Numbered from the stretch's first letter, positions 45,209 to 53,335 are shown. The stretch is DNA of 64,000 bases from Chryseobacterium sp. G0201 (GCF_003815655.1 NZ_CP033917.1:3534001-3598000); one strand, 5' to 3'. Translations and numbers: made by a program. Notes: a model not told the origin generated them from the sequence alone.

Positions 45209-45736
45209 ATGAATTTTTCTATTCAACCTATTTTAGAAAATCAGGAATATCAATTAATCCCCTTACAGCAAGGGGATTTTGAGTCTTTATATGAAGTGGC
45301 TTCAGATCCTAAAGTTTGGGAACAGCATCCCAATAAAGACCGCTACCAAAGAGAAGTTTTTGAAAATTTTTTCAAAGGTGCTATGGAAAGCAAAGGAGCT
45401 TTTAAAATTATAGATAAAAGTTCCGGAGATGTTTTGGGAAGTACACGTTTTTATGATTTTGATGAAAATAAAAACGGAATTTTCATTGGCTATACTTTTT
45501 ACGGCACAAAATGTTGGGGGAAAGGCATTAATCCGCAGATCAAGAAATTGATGCTGGATTATATTTTCCAGTTTGTGGATAGCGCTTTCTTCCATATTGG
45601 TAAAGAAAATTTCCGTTCACAGATTGCTTTGGAAAGACTTGGCGGTGAGAAAATTGCCGAAGAAGAAGTCGCTTATTTCGGAGAGCCGACAAGAACTAAT
45701 TTTGTCTACGAAATCAAAAAAGAAAATTGGTCATGA
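45209..45736 (+). CDS. GNAT acetyltransferase (RimJ/RimL-like)
   Basis: The 175-residue protein starts with the RimJ/RimL-style strand YQLIPLQQGDFESLYEVASD and contains GYTFYGTKCWGKGINPQIKK, the acetyl-CoA-binding region. Small-molecule or protein N-acetylation is likely; the substrate cannot be read. Its TGA overlaps the ATG of the cupin gene. Confidence 0.85.
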   Translation: MNFSIQPILENQEYQLIPLQQGDFESLYEVASDPKVWEQHPNKDRYQREVFENFFKGAMESKGAFKIIDKSSGDVLGSTRFYDFDENKNGIFIGYTFYGTKCWGKGINPQIKKLMLDYIFQFVDSAFFHIGKENFRSQIALERLGGEKIAEEEVAYFGEPTRTNFVYEIKKENWS

Positions 45737-46101
45737 AAAAATTTAAAATCCAAAAATCACCGTTTGTAGTTCCTACCACAGACAGAAAATTAATTGAAGA
45801 ACATTGGGGAAATTCTACCCAAAATTCAAATATTTCAATTGCTCACATGGTCGCTCCACCAGATTGGAATGAACCGCACCAGACTCCTCAATTTGATGAA
45901 TATACCTTAATTATTTCAGGTAAAAAACAATTCGAAATCGATGGAGAAATTGTTATTTTAGAAAAAGGACAAAGCATTTTGGTTGAAAAAGGAGCAAGAG
46001 TTCGTTACAGCAATCCGTTCGCTGAACCTTGTGAATATGTTGCAATTTGTCTTCCTGCTTTTTCAATGGATTTGGTGAATAGAGAGGAAGAAATAATTTA
46101 A
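45733..46101 (+). CDS. Single-domain cupin protein
   Basis: From the ATG at 45733, which overlaps the preceding TGA, the protein has 122 residues. It carries cupin motif 1 (WNEPHQTPQFDEYTLIISGK) and motif 2 (GQSILVEKGARVRYSNPF). The metal ligands of motif 1 appear partial (one His, one Glu). It is a small cytosolic beta-barrel of unknown ligand, probably co-expressed with the GNAT and the zinc-ribbon protein. Confidence 0.82.
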   Translation: MKKFKIQKSPFVVPTTDRKLIEEHWGNSTQNSNISIAHMVAPPDWNEPHQTPQFDEYTLIISGKKQFEIDGEIVILEKGQSILVEKGARVRYSNPFAEPCEYVAICLPAFSMDLVNREEEII

Positions 46102-46103
46102 AT

Positions 46104-46334
46104 ATGGCATTACAAATTTGTCCAAAGTGTAAAGAAAATTCTTTCACTTGGTTTATCAACGGAAAGTCTCATTTAACAAGTTGGAGTTGTTTTAATTGCG
46201 ATTATGAAGCAAAGGAAAATAAGATTGATGAATGTATCTGTGAAAATTGTGAGAAGAGAACAAAAACGAAGTTGAAAGATAAAGAAACAGAATACTGGTG
46301 GTGTTCTAATTGTAATAAAATCAGTGATTTATAA
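46104..46334 (+). CDS. Small double zinc-ribbon protein
   Basis: The 76-residue protein has four CxxC knuckles: CPKC, CFNC, CENC and CSNC, which make two zinc ribbons. No other domain is present. It starts two bases after the cupin stop, so it belongs to the same operon. The function is unknown; nucleic-acid or protein binding is a guess. Confidence 0.7.
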   Translation: MALQICPKCKENSFTWFINGKSHLTSWSCFNCDYEAKENKIDECICENCEKRTKTKLKDKETEYWWCSNCNKISDL

Positions 46335-46339
46335 ATAGA

Positions 46340-46367
46340 AACAACCTCGATGGTTGAGGTTGTTTTT
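46340..46367 (+). terminator. Intrinsic terminator of the GNAT-cupin-zinc ribbon operon
   Basis: ACAACCTC (46341-46348) pairs with GAGGTTGT (46356-46363) and is followed by TTTT. It lies between convergent genes and may serve both. Confidence 0.75.
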
Positions 46368-46384
46368 AATTTATTGTAGTTGAA

Positions 46385-47128
46385 TTACTTCAAGATTTCT
46401 TTTAAAAACATCAACGTGTGATTCCAAGCTCTTTTGGCCATCAATTCATTATAATCAGGTGATTTTGGATCAGTAAAAGTATGTTTTGAATGCGCATAAG
46501 TGATGATTTGCCAATCCGCATTTCCTTCATTCATTTCTTTAACCAAATTATTATAATCTTCCGGAGTTACACCTTTATCATCTGCAGGATTTTCAACTAA
46601 AATTTTAGTAGAGATCGCTCCGTTTTTTCTTGCTTGATCTTTTCCAATACTTCCGTGGATAGAAACAACGCCCACAACAGGAAGACTTCCTCTCGCAGAT
46701 TCTAGAGCTCCCGTTCCTCCAAAACAATATCCGATCACGGCAATTTTATCGGAAATAGCTCCGTTTTTCTTTAATTGTTCTAAAGCCAAAGAAATTCTTT
46801 TCTGATAAGCATCATAATTCTTTTTGTAATATCCTGAAGTTTTTGCAGCAGAATCACCGTCCATCGGAATATTTCCTTCTCCATAAATATCGGCAACAAA
46901 AGCAATATAGCCCTGTTTTTCTAGTTCAGCGGCAGCAATTTTTGCTTCATCATCAATTCCTTTCCAAGCTGGAAGAATTAGAACTCCGGGAAGTTTTTTT
47001 CCGGCATTGGAAGTCACCAAACCATTCAGTTTTTGTGCACCATCCTGATAAGAAACCGTTTTAAGATTCTGACTGAAAATTGTTCCTGAAGCCATTAGAG
47101 AAGCTGTTAGTAAGATTGAACGTATCAT
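46385..47128 (-). CDS. Secreted dienelactone hydrolase-family protein
   Basis: The 247-residue alpha/beta hydrolase has a signal peptide ending GTIFSQ, the nucleophile elbow VIGYCFGGTGALE with Cys135, as in dienelactone hydrolases, and a late HSKHTFTDP supplying the histidine. The cysteine nucleophile and length fit the DLH family. The substrate is unknown, and secretion sets it apart from classical cytosolic DLH. Confidence 0.82.
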   Translation of the reverse strand: MIRSILLTASLMASGTIFSQNLKTVSYQDGAQKLNGLVTSNAGKKLPGVLILPAWKGIDDEAKIAAAELEKQGYIAFVADIYGEGNIPMDGDSAAKTSGYYKKNYDAYQKRISLALEQLKKNGAISDKIAVIGYCFGGTGALESARGSLPVVGVVSIHGSIGKDQARKNGAISTKILVENPADDKGVTPEDYNNLVKEMNEGNADWQIITYAHSKHTFTDPKSPDYNELMAKRAWNHTLMFLKEILK

Positions 47129-47150
47129 ATTTTGTAATTTATTTTTTTAG

Positions 47151-47219
47151 GAGCTTAATCCCGCTTTCCGTTACAATCTTTTTTTTCAAAAAAGGATTTT
47201 CTCTGCAATCGGGGCTAGG
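47151..47219 (+). repeat. Third dispersed repeat family, copy 2
   Basis: GAGCTTAATCCCGCTTTCCG, an A/T hairpin core and CTGCAATCGGGGCTAGGG match the ends of 36684-36779. It occupies the promoter side of the hydrolase gene. Confidence 0.6.
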
Positions 47220-47285
47220 GTATTTGTCGGTTTTTTAAATTTTCACAATCAAATCAATACTTTTGTTTTTATATATAACGTCTTG

Positions 47286-47415
47286 TTTGTCATTCCGTAG
47301 GAATCTGAACAATAGTATTAGAGATGAATATAGAGGCTATTGCGAGGAATAAAATAGCGAAACATTTTAGATTTAAACTTTACAAAATAAGCCTAGATTC
47401 CTACGGAATGACAAA
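47286..47415. repeat. Inverted repeat with perfect 21-bp arms
   Basis: TTTGTCATTCCGTAGGAATC (47286 onward, arm to 47306) is perfectly complementary to 47395-47415. Just inside and after it lie GGCTATTGCGAGGA and CTCCTCGCAATGACG, a second inverted pair. The rest of the 47129-47539 gap is non-coding. Confidence 0.7.
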
Positions 47416-47539
47416 CTGTGAGTTGATGTAAAATTTCTCTTAGAGATTGCTTCGTCGCTTCGCTCCTCGCAATGACGAAATCCTCATCTAAATTAAGAAA
47501 AATAACTTACAAGAAGGATTAATAAAACGTTATAAAGTA

Positions 47540-47968
47540 TTAAGCTTTATAAAATTGATACTCTCCGTTTTCGTAATACGCATTAATATGCTGCAAACCA
47601 TTCGTCAAAACAATTTCTTTTGCTCTGATAATGGAGTTATATCTCGCTGTTTGCTCAAATGTTTTTTCCGTTAATTTAATAGATGGAGCTTTGCATTCGA
47701 TCAGGATTTTTGGCTGTGATTTTTCGGTAACCAAAAGGTCAATTCTCTTTGTCAAACCATTTAAAACAATCTTTTTTTCAGTAATTAGTGCTGATACAGA
47801 ATAGGATTTTATGGTAAGATAATAATGTATCCAATGCTGGCGCACCCATTCTTCGGGGGTGAGCAAAAGGTAAGTTTTACGAACTACATCATAAATAAAA
47901 AACTTATCTTTGTCTTTCTTGAATTTAAAATCAAAAGTTTCCTGAAAATTCAGTTTTGGGAGTTCCAT
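47540..47968 (-). CDS. HsdR N-terminal domain-like PD-(D/E)XK protein
   Basis: The 142-residue protein matches the stand-alone HSDR_N_2 pattern. LTPEEWVRQHWIHYYL is followed by TKRIDLLVTE and KILIECKAPSIKL, giving the nuclease-like triad Asp77, Glu91 and Lys93. No methylase, specificity or helicase gene is nearby, so this is not a restriction system but a small putative nuclease common in Bacteroidota. It is divergent from holA with only nine bases between start codons. Confidence 0.82.
   Translation of the reverse strand: MELPKLNFQETFDFKFKKDKDKFFIYDVVRKTYLLLTPEEWVRQHWIHYYLTIKSYSVSALITEKKIVLNGLTKRIDLLVTEKSQPKILIECKAPSIKLTEKTFEQTARYNSIIRAKEIVLTNGLQHINAYYENGEYQFYKA
47905..47912 (+). promoter_or_regulatory. 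-7 element of holA inside the divergent gene
   Basis: TATCTTTG fits TAnnTTTG, 65 bases before the holA ATG and within the coding part of the HSDR_N gene. Its counterpart for the other gene is TATTTTTG on the minus strand at 48008-48001, inside holA. Confidence 0.4.
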
Positions 47969-47977
47969 TATAGTAAG

Positions 47978-49015
47978 ATGAAAGAATTAGATTTAATCCT
48001 CAAAAATATTAAAAATAAAGAAGTTTTACCTATTTATTTTTTCCACGGAGATGAACCTTATTTTATTGATTTAGCAGTAAAAGCTCTTGAGCACGACTTT
48101 TTGGAAGAAGATGAAAAGGCTTTCAACCAAACTGTTACTTACGGAAAAGATACGACTTATCAGGAAATTCTTTCGTTAGCAAGGCAGTTTCCGATGATGG
48201 GAGATAAGCAGGTAATTATCGTAAAAGAAGCGCAGGATTTAAAGCTGAATGAAGAAGAAGGCAGAGCCTTAGAAGCTTATGTTGAAAATCCTGTTCCGTC
48301 TACCGTTTTGGTTTTTGCCCACAAACACAAGAAGTTAGACAGTCGAAAAAAAGTTACGAAATCTTTAGACAAAGCAAAAGCTCTTTTTCTGAGCGAATCT
48401 ATCAGAGAAAATAATCTTCCGAAATGGATCGCTGACGAATGTCTTAAATTAAAAATAAAAACAGCCCCGAATATTTCAAATCTTTTGGCTGAATACCTTG
48501 GAAACGATCTTTCCAGAATTGCCAATGAATTGAATAAATTAAAAATAATCCTTAAAGAAGGAGAAGTTCTTGACGGGACAATCATCGAAAATCACATCGG
48601 GATCAGTAAAGAATACAATGTTTTCGAATTACAGAAAGCTTTAGGAACAAAAAATGCCAATGCGGCTTTTAAAATTGCTCATTTTATGGGTAAGAATCCC
48701 AAAAACAACCCTTTTGTAATGATGTTGGCGAATTTGTACAGTTACTTTTCCAATGTTATCATTTACAATACGATGGCTGGTCAGCCACCCCAGGTTATCG
48801 CTTCGCAGATGGGAATTAATCCTTATTTTGTTAAAGATTATGCCGAAAGCGCAAGATTATATCCTCTAAAGCATGCCACAAGAGTGATCTCAATTTTGAG
48901 AGAATTTGATATGAAAGGGAAAGGTCTTGGAGCTGTAAATATGAGTGAAGCAGAATTAATCAAAGAATTGGTTTACAAGATTATCAATGTTGATAAGATT
49001 AAGATGAAAGTTTGA
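47978..49015 (+). CDS. holA: DNA polymerase III delta subunit
   Basis: I use the ATG at 47978 because upstream codons lie within the divergent gene. The 345-residue protein has LPIYFFHGDEPYFIDLAVKA near the start, the delta-family AREFPMMGDKQ-like stretch (ARQFPMMGDKQVIIVKEAQ) and EYLGNDLSRIANELNKL around residue 170. Delta opens the beta clamp within the clamp loader. Length fits the family. Confidence 0.88.
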   Translation: MKELDLILKNIKNKEVLPIYFFHGDEPYFIDLAVKALEHDFLEEDEKAFNQTVTYGKDTTYQEILSLARQFPMMGDKQVIIVKEAQDLKLNEEEGRALEAYVENPVPSTVLVFAHKHKKLDSRKKVTKSLDKAKALFLSESIRENNLPKWIADECLKLKIKTAPNISNLLAEYLGNDLSRIANELNKLKIILKEGEVLDGTIIENHIGISKEYNVFELQKALGTKNANAAFKIAHFMGKNPKNNPFVMMLANLYSYFSNVIIYNTMAGQPPQVIASQMGINPYFVKDYAESARLYPLKHATRVISILREFDMKGKGLGAVNMSEAELIKELVYKIINVDKIKMKV

Positions 49016-49148
49016 TTTTGTTGCTTGTTGTTAGTTTTCAGTTGATGGGTATTAAAATCTGTCAATCAAAAACGATCAACCATTAACTATCGAAATTCGA
49101 CATATTAAATATTGACAAGTATCATTAAAATAACTTTAATTACATATT

Positions 49149-49182
49149 AAAAATTCCGAAATTAGCAGTCGGAAATTTTTAA
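49149..49182 (+). terminator. Hairpin between holA and trxB
   Basis: AAAAATTCCGA pairs with TCGGAAATTTTT around AATTAGCAG and ends in T-rich DNA. It could end holA transcription or structure the trxB leader. Confidence 0.55.
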
Positions 49183-49201
49183 ATCTTTTGAAAAGCAAAT
49201 T

Positions 49202-50143
49202 ATGGAGCAAAACATTTTAGATTGTGTGATCGTTGGATCTGGACCTTCTGGTTTCACAGCGGCAATTTATGCAGCAAGAGCAGACTTAAAACCTGAATTA
49301 TACACAGGTTTGGAGCCAGGCGGACAATTAACAACAACTACAGAAGTTGACAACTTTCCAGGATATCCGGCAGGGATTACAGGACCGGAAATGATGATGG
49401 ATTTGCAAAAACAGGCAGAAAGATTTGATACTAAAGTTCATTACGAAATGATCACTAAAGTTGAATTCTCTAAAGAAGTTGGAGGAGTTCATAAATTATA
49501 TGCCGGAACCAAAGAAATTTTCGCTAAAACAGTGATTATTTCAACAGGAGCAACTGCAAAATATTTAGGTCTTGATGACGAGAAAAAGTACAATGGAGGA
49601 GGAGTTTCAGCGTGTGCTACATGTGATGGATTTTTCTACAAAGGAAAAGATGTTGTGGTAGTAGGAGCAGGTGATACTGCAGCTGAAGAAGCTACTTATC
49701 TTGCAAAGTTGGTAAATAAAGTAACGATGTTGGTGAGAAAAGGGGAGTTCAGAGCGTCAAAAGCAATGATCCACAGAGTTCAGAATACACCAAATATTGA
49801 AGTGAAGTTTTTCCATGAATTAATTGGTATTGAAGGTGAAAATAATCTGGTAGAAAGAGCAGTTGCTATCAACAACCAAACTCAGGAGAAATCTACAATT
49901 GATGTTCACGGAATTTTTATTGCGATCGGTCACAAACCGAATACCGATATTTTTGCAGGACAAATTGATCTTGATGAAAACGGATATATCGTAACTGAAA
50001 AAGGTTCTACAAGAACCAATCTTCCTGGAGTTTTTGCAGCGGGAGATGTTCAGGATCATATCTACAGACAAGCGATTACAGCTGCCGGAAGCGGATGTAT
50101 GTCTGCAATGGATGCTGAAAAATATTTAGCAGAACTACATTAA
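49202..50143 (+). CDS. trxB: Thioredoxin reductase
   Basis: The 313-residue flavoenzyme has an N-terminal FAD loop VIVGSGPSGFTAAIYAARA, the redox pair CATCDG (Cys138, Cys141), the NADPH loop VVVVGAGDTAAEEATYLA and the C-terminal VFAAGDVQDHIYRQA. It reduces thioredoxin with NADPH in the cytosol. Length matches low-molecular-weight TrxB. Confidence 0.95.
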   Translation: MEQNILDCVIVGSGPSGFTAAIYAARADLKPELYTGLEPGGQLTTTTEVDNFPGYPAGITGPEMMMDLQKQAERFDTKVHYEMITKVEFSKEVGGVHKLYAGTKEIFAKTVIISTGATAKYLGLDDEKKYNGGGVSACATCDGFFYKGKDVVVVGAGDTAAEEATYLAKLVNKVTMLVRKGEFRASKAMIHRVQNTPNIEVKFFHELIGIEGENNLVERAVAINNQTQEKSTIDVHGIFIAIGHKPNTDIFAGQIDLDENGYIVTEKGSTRTNLPGVFAAGDVQDHIYRQAITAAGSGCMSAMDAEKYLAELH

Positions 50144-50161
50144 TAGTAACTTTAAAATATA

Positions 50162-50192
50162 AAACGCACCTTTTTGGTGCGTTTGTTTTTTA
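50162..50192 (+). terminator. Intrinsic terminator of trxB
   Basis: AAACGCACC (50162-50170) pairs with GGTGCGTTT (50176-50184) and is followed by GTTTTTT. It ends just before the crcB ATG. Confidence 0.85.
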
Positions 50193-50194
50193 CG

Positions 50195-50563
50195 ATGAGA
50201 AATCTTTTCTACATATTTATTGGTGGTGGTTTAGGAAGTATTTTAAGATATCTGATATCAAGCTATACCCAAAAGCTTTGGAATGTTAATTCATTTCCGA
50301 TGGGCACTTTTTTGGTGAATATTACAGGTTGTCTTCTTATTGGTTTTCTGACTTCTTATTTTGTGAAGAATGACAATTCATTAAAATTTCTTTTAATTAC
50401 AGGACTTTGCGGGGGGTATACTACTTTTTCTACTTTCTCTGTAGAAAATTATACTTTGTGGCAAAATCAGCAGTACGGAATTTTATCTTTATATGTTTTG
50501 TTAAGCCTGATTTTAGGATTTGGAGCTGTAATTTTAGGAATGAAAATTCAAACTTCACTGTAG
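50195..50563 (+). CDS. crcB: Fluoride exporter CrcB/Fluc
   Basis: From the ATG at 50195 the protein has 122 residues and four membrane helices. It carries the family motifs GGGLGSILRYLISS, GTFLVNITGCLLIGF and GLCGGYTTFSTFSVE, which holds the pore phenylalanines. A longer TTG start would lie within the trxB terminator. Fluc channels act as dual-topology dimers that expel fluoride. No fluoride riboswitch is recognised upstream. Confidence 0.92.
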   Translation: MRNLFYIFIGGGLGSILRYLISSYTQKLWNVNSFPMGTFLVNITGCLLIGFLTSYFVKNDNSLKFLLITGLCGGYTTFSTFSVENYTLWQNQQYGILSLYVLLSLILGFGAVILGMKIQTSL

Positions 50564-50641
50564 TAGTCGACGTTTATGAAAAATAATTAAGTTGATTTCT
50601 AGGTGATTATTGTTTTTTGAATAATTTTTTTTCGAAAATGT

Positions 50642-50672
50642 TTTGACAGAATTGAAAAACGTTCTATATTTG
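50642..50672 (+). promoter_or_regulatory. Promoter of tRNA-Ser
   Basis: TTTG at 50642-50645 and TATATTTG at 50665-50672 are 19 bases apart, a textbook Bacteroidota promoter, 34 bases before the tRNA. Confidence 0.7.
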
Positions 50673-50706
50673 CACCACTGAAAACAACGATATAATCGGA
50701 GTTTAA

Positions 50707-50791
50707 GGAGAGATGGCAGAGTGGTCGATTGCGATAGTCTTGAAAACTATTGACTGTAACAGGTCCGGGGGTTCGAATCCCTCTCTCTCCG
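50707..50791 (+). tRNA. tRNA-Ser (anticodon TGA)
   Basis: The acceptor stem GGAGAGA pairs perfectly with TCTCTCC. The anticodon stem ATAGT/ACTAT encloses the loop CTTGAAA with anticodon TGA at 50741-50743. A long variable arm typical of serine tRNA follows, and the T arm holds TTCGAAT. The discriminator base is G and CCA is not encoded. Confidence 0.96.
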
Positions 50792-50817
50792 CTGGTTGAG
50801 AAACTAAATTTAAATTA

Positions 50818-50857
50818 AACCTTGTTAATCATATTATTAACAAGGTTTTTCTTTTTT
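50818..50857 (+). terminator. Intrinsic terminator after tRNA-Ser
   Basis: AACCTTGTTAAT and ATTAACAAGGTT form a perfect 12-bp stem with a 6-base loop, followed by TTTCTTTTTT. Confidence 0.88.
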
Positions 50858-51110
50858 ATACAAAACAAACATAATCATTTACGTGTAAAACGGATGGAGC
50901 AAATTCGTTTACCATACATGTAAAATCAAGTAACCGAATTTCTCAAAAGTTTAGATGGAAGATATTTTGTAGTAACGTTAATAAGACTTATTCAATATTT
51001 GAACCTCTTGTGGAGTGGAAAAAGTTAAAATTAGAGATTTACATAACCAATTTCATTTATCATACTCATGTTAATTTTTGTCACAAAAAAAATAAAAAAA
51101 AGAAAAATGC

Positions 51111-51139
51111 TTGTTTTCAATAAATTATGTGTACATTTG
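51111..51139 (+). promoter_or_regulatory. Promoter and long leader of the cold-shock genes
   Basis: TTG at 51111-51113 and TACATTTG at 51132-51139 are 18 bases apart. Transcription from here would give a leader of about 265 bases before the first csp ATG, as is typical of cold-shock mRNAs. From 50858 to 51110 no gene is visible. Confidence 0.55.
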
Positions 51140-51409
51140 TAAAATAATCAGGCTACTGCCGATGCTTATTCTGAATTTTTGAATTTACAATTCCTTATCA
51201 GTCTTCGCTTTTTCAGCCGCTACATTTTTGTCATCAATTTAACAGATGCAGTACCATTTCATCTTGAAACTTTCAAGATTCTAAAAAATACCAACATCAT
51301 TTCTTGCTTACAAATCGATTTATTACTGTTTTGATGTAATCATCAATACCGTAATGGCAATAGCCAAAAATAATTTATCAGTGAATACAACAATTTATAA
51401 TACAATACA

Positions 51410-51601
51410 ATGCAACAAGGAACAGTAAAATTCTTTAACAATACCAAAGGATTTGGTTTTATTACACCTTCAAATGGAGGTCCAGATGTTTTCGTACATA
51501 CTTCAGGTTTAGTAAATGATATTCGTGAAAACGATGTCGTAACATTTGACGTACAAAACGGAGCAAAAGGCGTTAACGCAGTTAACGTAAAAATAGCTTA
51601 A
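51410..51601 (+). CDS. Cold-shock protein (copy 1 of 3)
   Basis: The 63-residue single OB-fold protein has RNP1 as KGFGFITPSNGGPD and RNP2 as VFVHTSGL. It binds single-stranded RNA and DNA and acts as an RNA chaperone. It differs from copies 2 and 3 at Asn10-Thr11 (Asp-Ala there) and Val59 (Ile there). Its leader is a diverged form of the one repeated before the other two copies. Confidence 0.94.
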   Translation: MQQGTVKFFNNTKGFGFITPSNGGPDVFVHTSGLVNDIRENDVVTFDVQNGAKGVNAVNVKIA

Positions 51602-51694
51602 ATTAAAAAACTGTTTTGGTTTCACTACCATCACAGTAATGGCAACAGCCAAAACAATTTATCAGTAAATACAACAATTTTATAATACAATACA

Positions 51695-51886
51695 ATGCAA
51701 CAAGGAACAGTAAAATTCTTTAACGATGCCAAAGGATTTGGTTTTATTACACCTTCAAATGGAGGTCCAGATGTTTTCGTACATACTTCAGGTTTAGTAA
51801 ATGACATTCGTGAAAACGATGTTGTAACATTTGACGTACAAAACGGAGCAAAAGGCGTTAACGCAATTAACGTAAAAATAGCTTAA
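51695..51886 (+). CDS. Cold-shock protein (copy 2 of 3)
   Basis: The 63-residue protein is identical to copy 3 and differs from copy 1 at three residues. It starts 285 bases after copy 1. The 93-base spacer holds a hairpin (TGTTTTGG paired with CCAAAACA) and a conserved ATCAGTAAATACAACAATTT segment before the ATG. Confidence 0.94.
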   Translation: MQQGTVKFFNDAKGFGFITPSNGGPDVFVHTSGLVNDIRENDVVTFDVQNGAKGVNAINVKIA

Positions 51887-51980
51887 ATTAAAAAAACTGT
51901 TTTGGTTTCACTATCATCACAGTAATGGCAACAGCCAAAACAATTTATCAGTAAATACAACAATTTTATAATACAATACA

Positions 51981-52172
51981 ATGCAACAAGGAACAGTAAA
52001 ATTCTTTAACGATGCCAAAGGATTTGGTTTTATTACACCTTCAAATGGAGGGCCAGATGTTTTCGTACATACTTCAGGTTTAGTAAATGATATTCGTGAA
52101 AACGATGTCGTAACATTTGATGTACAAAACGGAGCAAAAGGCGTTAACGCAATTAACGTAAAAATAGCTTAA
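51981..52172 (+). CDS. Cold-shock protein (copy 3 of 3)
   Basis: Identical at protein level to copy 2, with a few silent changes. It starts 286 bases after copy 2, with the same spacer and hairpin. A strong terminator follows, so all three copies may be one transcript from the promoter near 51132. Confidence 0.94.
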   Translation: MQQGTVKFFNDAKGFGFITPSNGGPDVFVHTSGLVNDIRENDVVTFDVQNGAKGVNAINVKIA

Positions 52173-52217
52173 ATTAAAAAGGAAGTTTGAAAGCTTCTTT
52201 TTCAATATACTAATAAT

Positions 52218-52254
52218 TAGCAGAGAACTATTAATGTTCTCTGCTATTTTTTTT
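52218..52254 (+). terminator. Intrinsic terminator of the csp cluster
   Basis: TAGCAGAGAAC and GTTCTCTGCTA form a perfect 11-bp stem with a 7-base loop, followed by eight T. Confidence 0.9.
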
Positions 52255-52276
52255 GTTATTTAATATAAATTCTATA

Positions 52277-53335
52277 TTAAAATTTATATACTAAAGCATT
52301 TATATTCATTCCTGCGCCGACAGAAGCAAATAGCACGATATCATTCTCCTTTATATTGTGATCCTGAAGTTCGTTATTCAAAATCATTGAAAGTAGCGTT
52401 GGTACTGTTGCAACACTGCTGTTTCCAAATTTACTTATTATCATAGGCATAATATCTTTTGGGACTGGGGTGTCATATAATTTGTAAAAACGCTTTACAA
52501 TTTCTTCATCCATTTTCTCATTAGCCTGATGAATAATTATTTTACTCAATTCGTTTATCTTATATCCACTTTCGTCAAGACATTTTTTCATGGCTTCCGG
52601 TACGTGCAAAAGAGCAAATTCATATATTTTTCTTCCGGTCATCTTAATGAATTTCGTATCTGATGAATTTCCCAAATTATAGGATCTCCCAAAATTAAGA
52701 TAATCCTTCTCTTTGAAAGTGTGAGAAGCCGAAACATGTGATTTTATACCGGAATCACCCTCCGCCTCCTGAAGCACTACTGCGCCAGCTCCATCTGCAT
52801 AAATCATGCTGTCTCGATCATGAATATCCGAAACTCGAGATAAAGTTTCCGCTCCTATAACCAAACAGGTTTTAGCAATACCGGCTTTAATAAACGCATT
52901 GGCTTGTATTACCCCTTCAATCCATCCCGGACATCCAAATATCACATCATAAGCAACACAGTAATTATTTTTAATCCCTAATTGATGTTTAACCCTTGAT
53001 GCTAAACTGGGAACAGCATCAGATTGAGTTTCACCGTAAGGAACGTCGCCAAAATTATGAGCAAATATTATATAATCTAATGTTTCAGGATTGATCATAG
53101 AACTTTTTATGGCGGCTTTTGCTGCAATAAGACCTAAATCTGAAGTAACTAATTCCTTAGATGCATACCGTCTTTCTTCTATACCCGTAATCTCTTTTAG
53201 TTTCTCGGCAATTATTGCATTATTTTGCTCCAATTTCTTACCATTTTCATCAAAAAAAAGATTTTCATTAAAAAATAAATTATCAATAACCTCTAAGGGT
53301 ATATAATTTCCAACACCAATTATTTTACTTGTCAT
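52277..53335 (-). CDS. 3-oxoacyl-ACP synthase III-like enzyme
   Basis: The 352-residue thiolase-fold protein has the KAS III triad: Cys135 in VIFGCPGWIEG, His269 in IIHQANEKMDE and Asn305 in KFGNSSVATVPTLLSM. It is longer than housekeeping FabH and stands alone rather than in a fatty-acid operon, so a role in a specialised lipid or a starter unit is possible. The late SVGAGMNINALVYKF replaces the usual FGGGLTWG-type ending. Confidence 0.85.
   Translation of the reverse strand: MTSKIIGVGNYIPLEVIDNLFFNENLFFDENGKKLEQNNAIIAEKLKEITGIEERRYASKELVTSDLGLIAAKAAIKSSMINPETLDYIIFAHNFGDVPYGETQSDAVPSLASRVKHQLGIKNNYCVAYDVIFGCPGWIEGVIQANAFIKAGIAKTCLVIGAETLSRVSDIHDRDSMIYADGAGAVVLQEAEGDSGIKSHVSASHTFKEKDYLNFGRSYNLGNSSDTKFIKMTGRKIYEFALLHVPEAMKKCLDESGYKINELSKIIIHQANEKMDEEIVKRFYKLYDTPVPKDIMPMIISKFGNSSVATVPTLLSMILNNELQDHNIKENDIVLFASVGAGMNINALVYKF

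Larger units (their letters stand above)
51410..52172 (+). repeat. 285/286-bp tandem triplication carrying the csp genes
   Basis: Coding sequence and leader are duplicated together. The segment from about 51618 to 51694 recurs at about 51904 to 51980 with very few changes, and a more diverged version lies at about 51330 to 51409. This points to a recent second duplication (copies 2 and 3) after an older one. Confidence 0.85.

Noticed and set aside
47540..47968. Restriction-modification or other defence system
   Set aside because: Only an HsdR N-terminal-like domain is present, with no helicase, methylase or specificity genes nearby.
50144..50194. Fluoride riboswitch ahead of crcB
   Set aside because: The 51 bases between trxB and crcB are taken up by an intrinsic terminator; the conserved riboswitch core is not visible.
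51330..52180. CRISPR-like array because of regular 285-bp repeats
   Set aside because: The repeats are coding cold-shock genes with their leaders, far longer than CRISPR repeats, with no spacers or cas genes.
52181..52203. Short GAAG-CTTC hairpin after the third csp gene as the terminator
   Set aside because: The stem is only four base pairs; the 11-bp hairpin at 52218-52254 with eight T is far more convincing.
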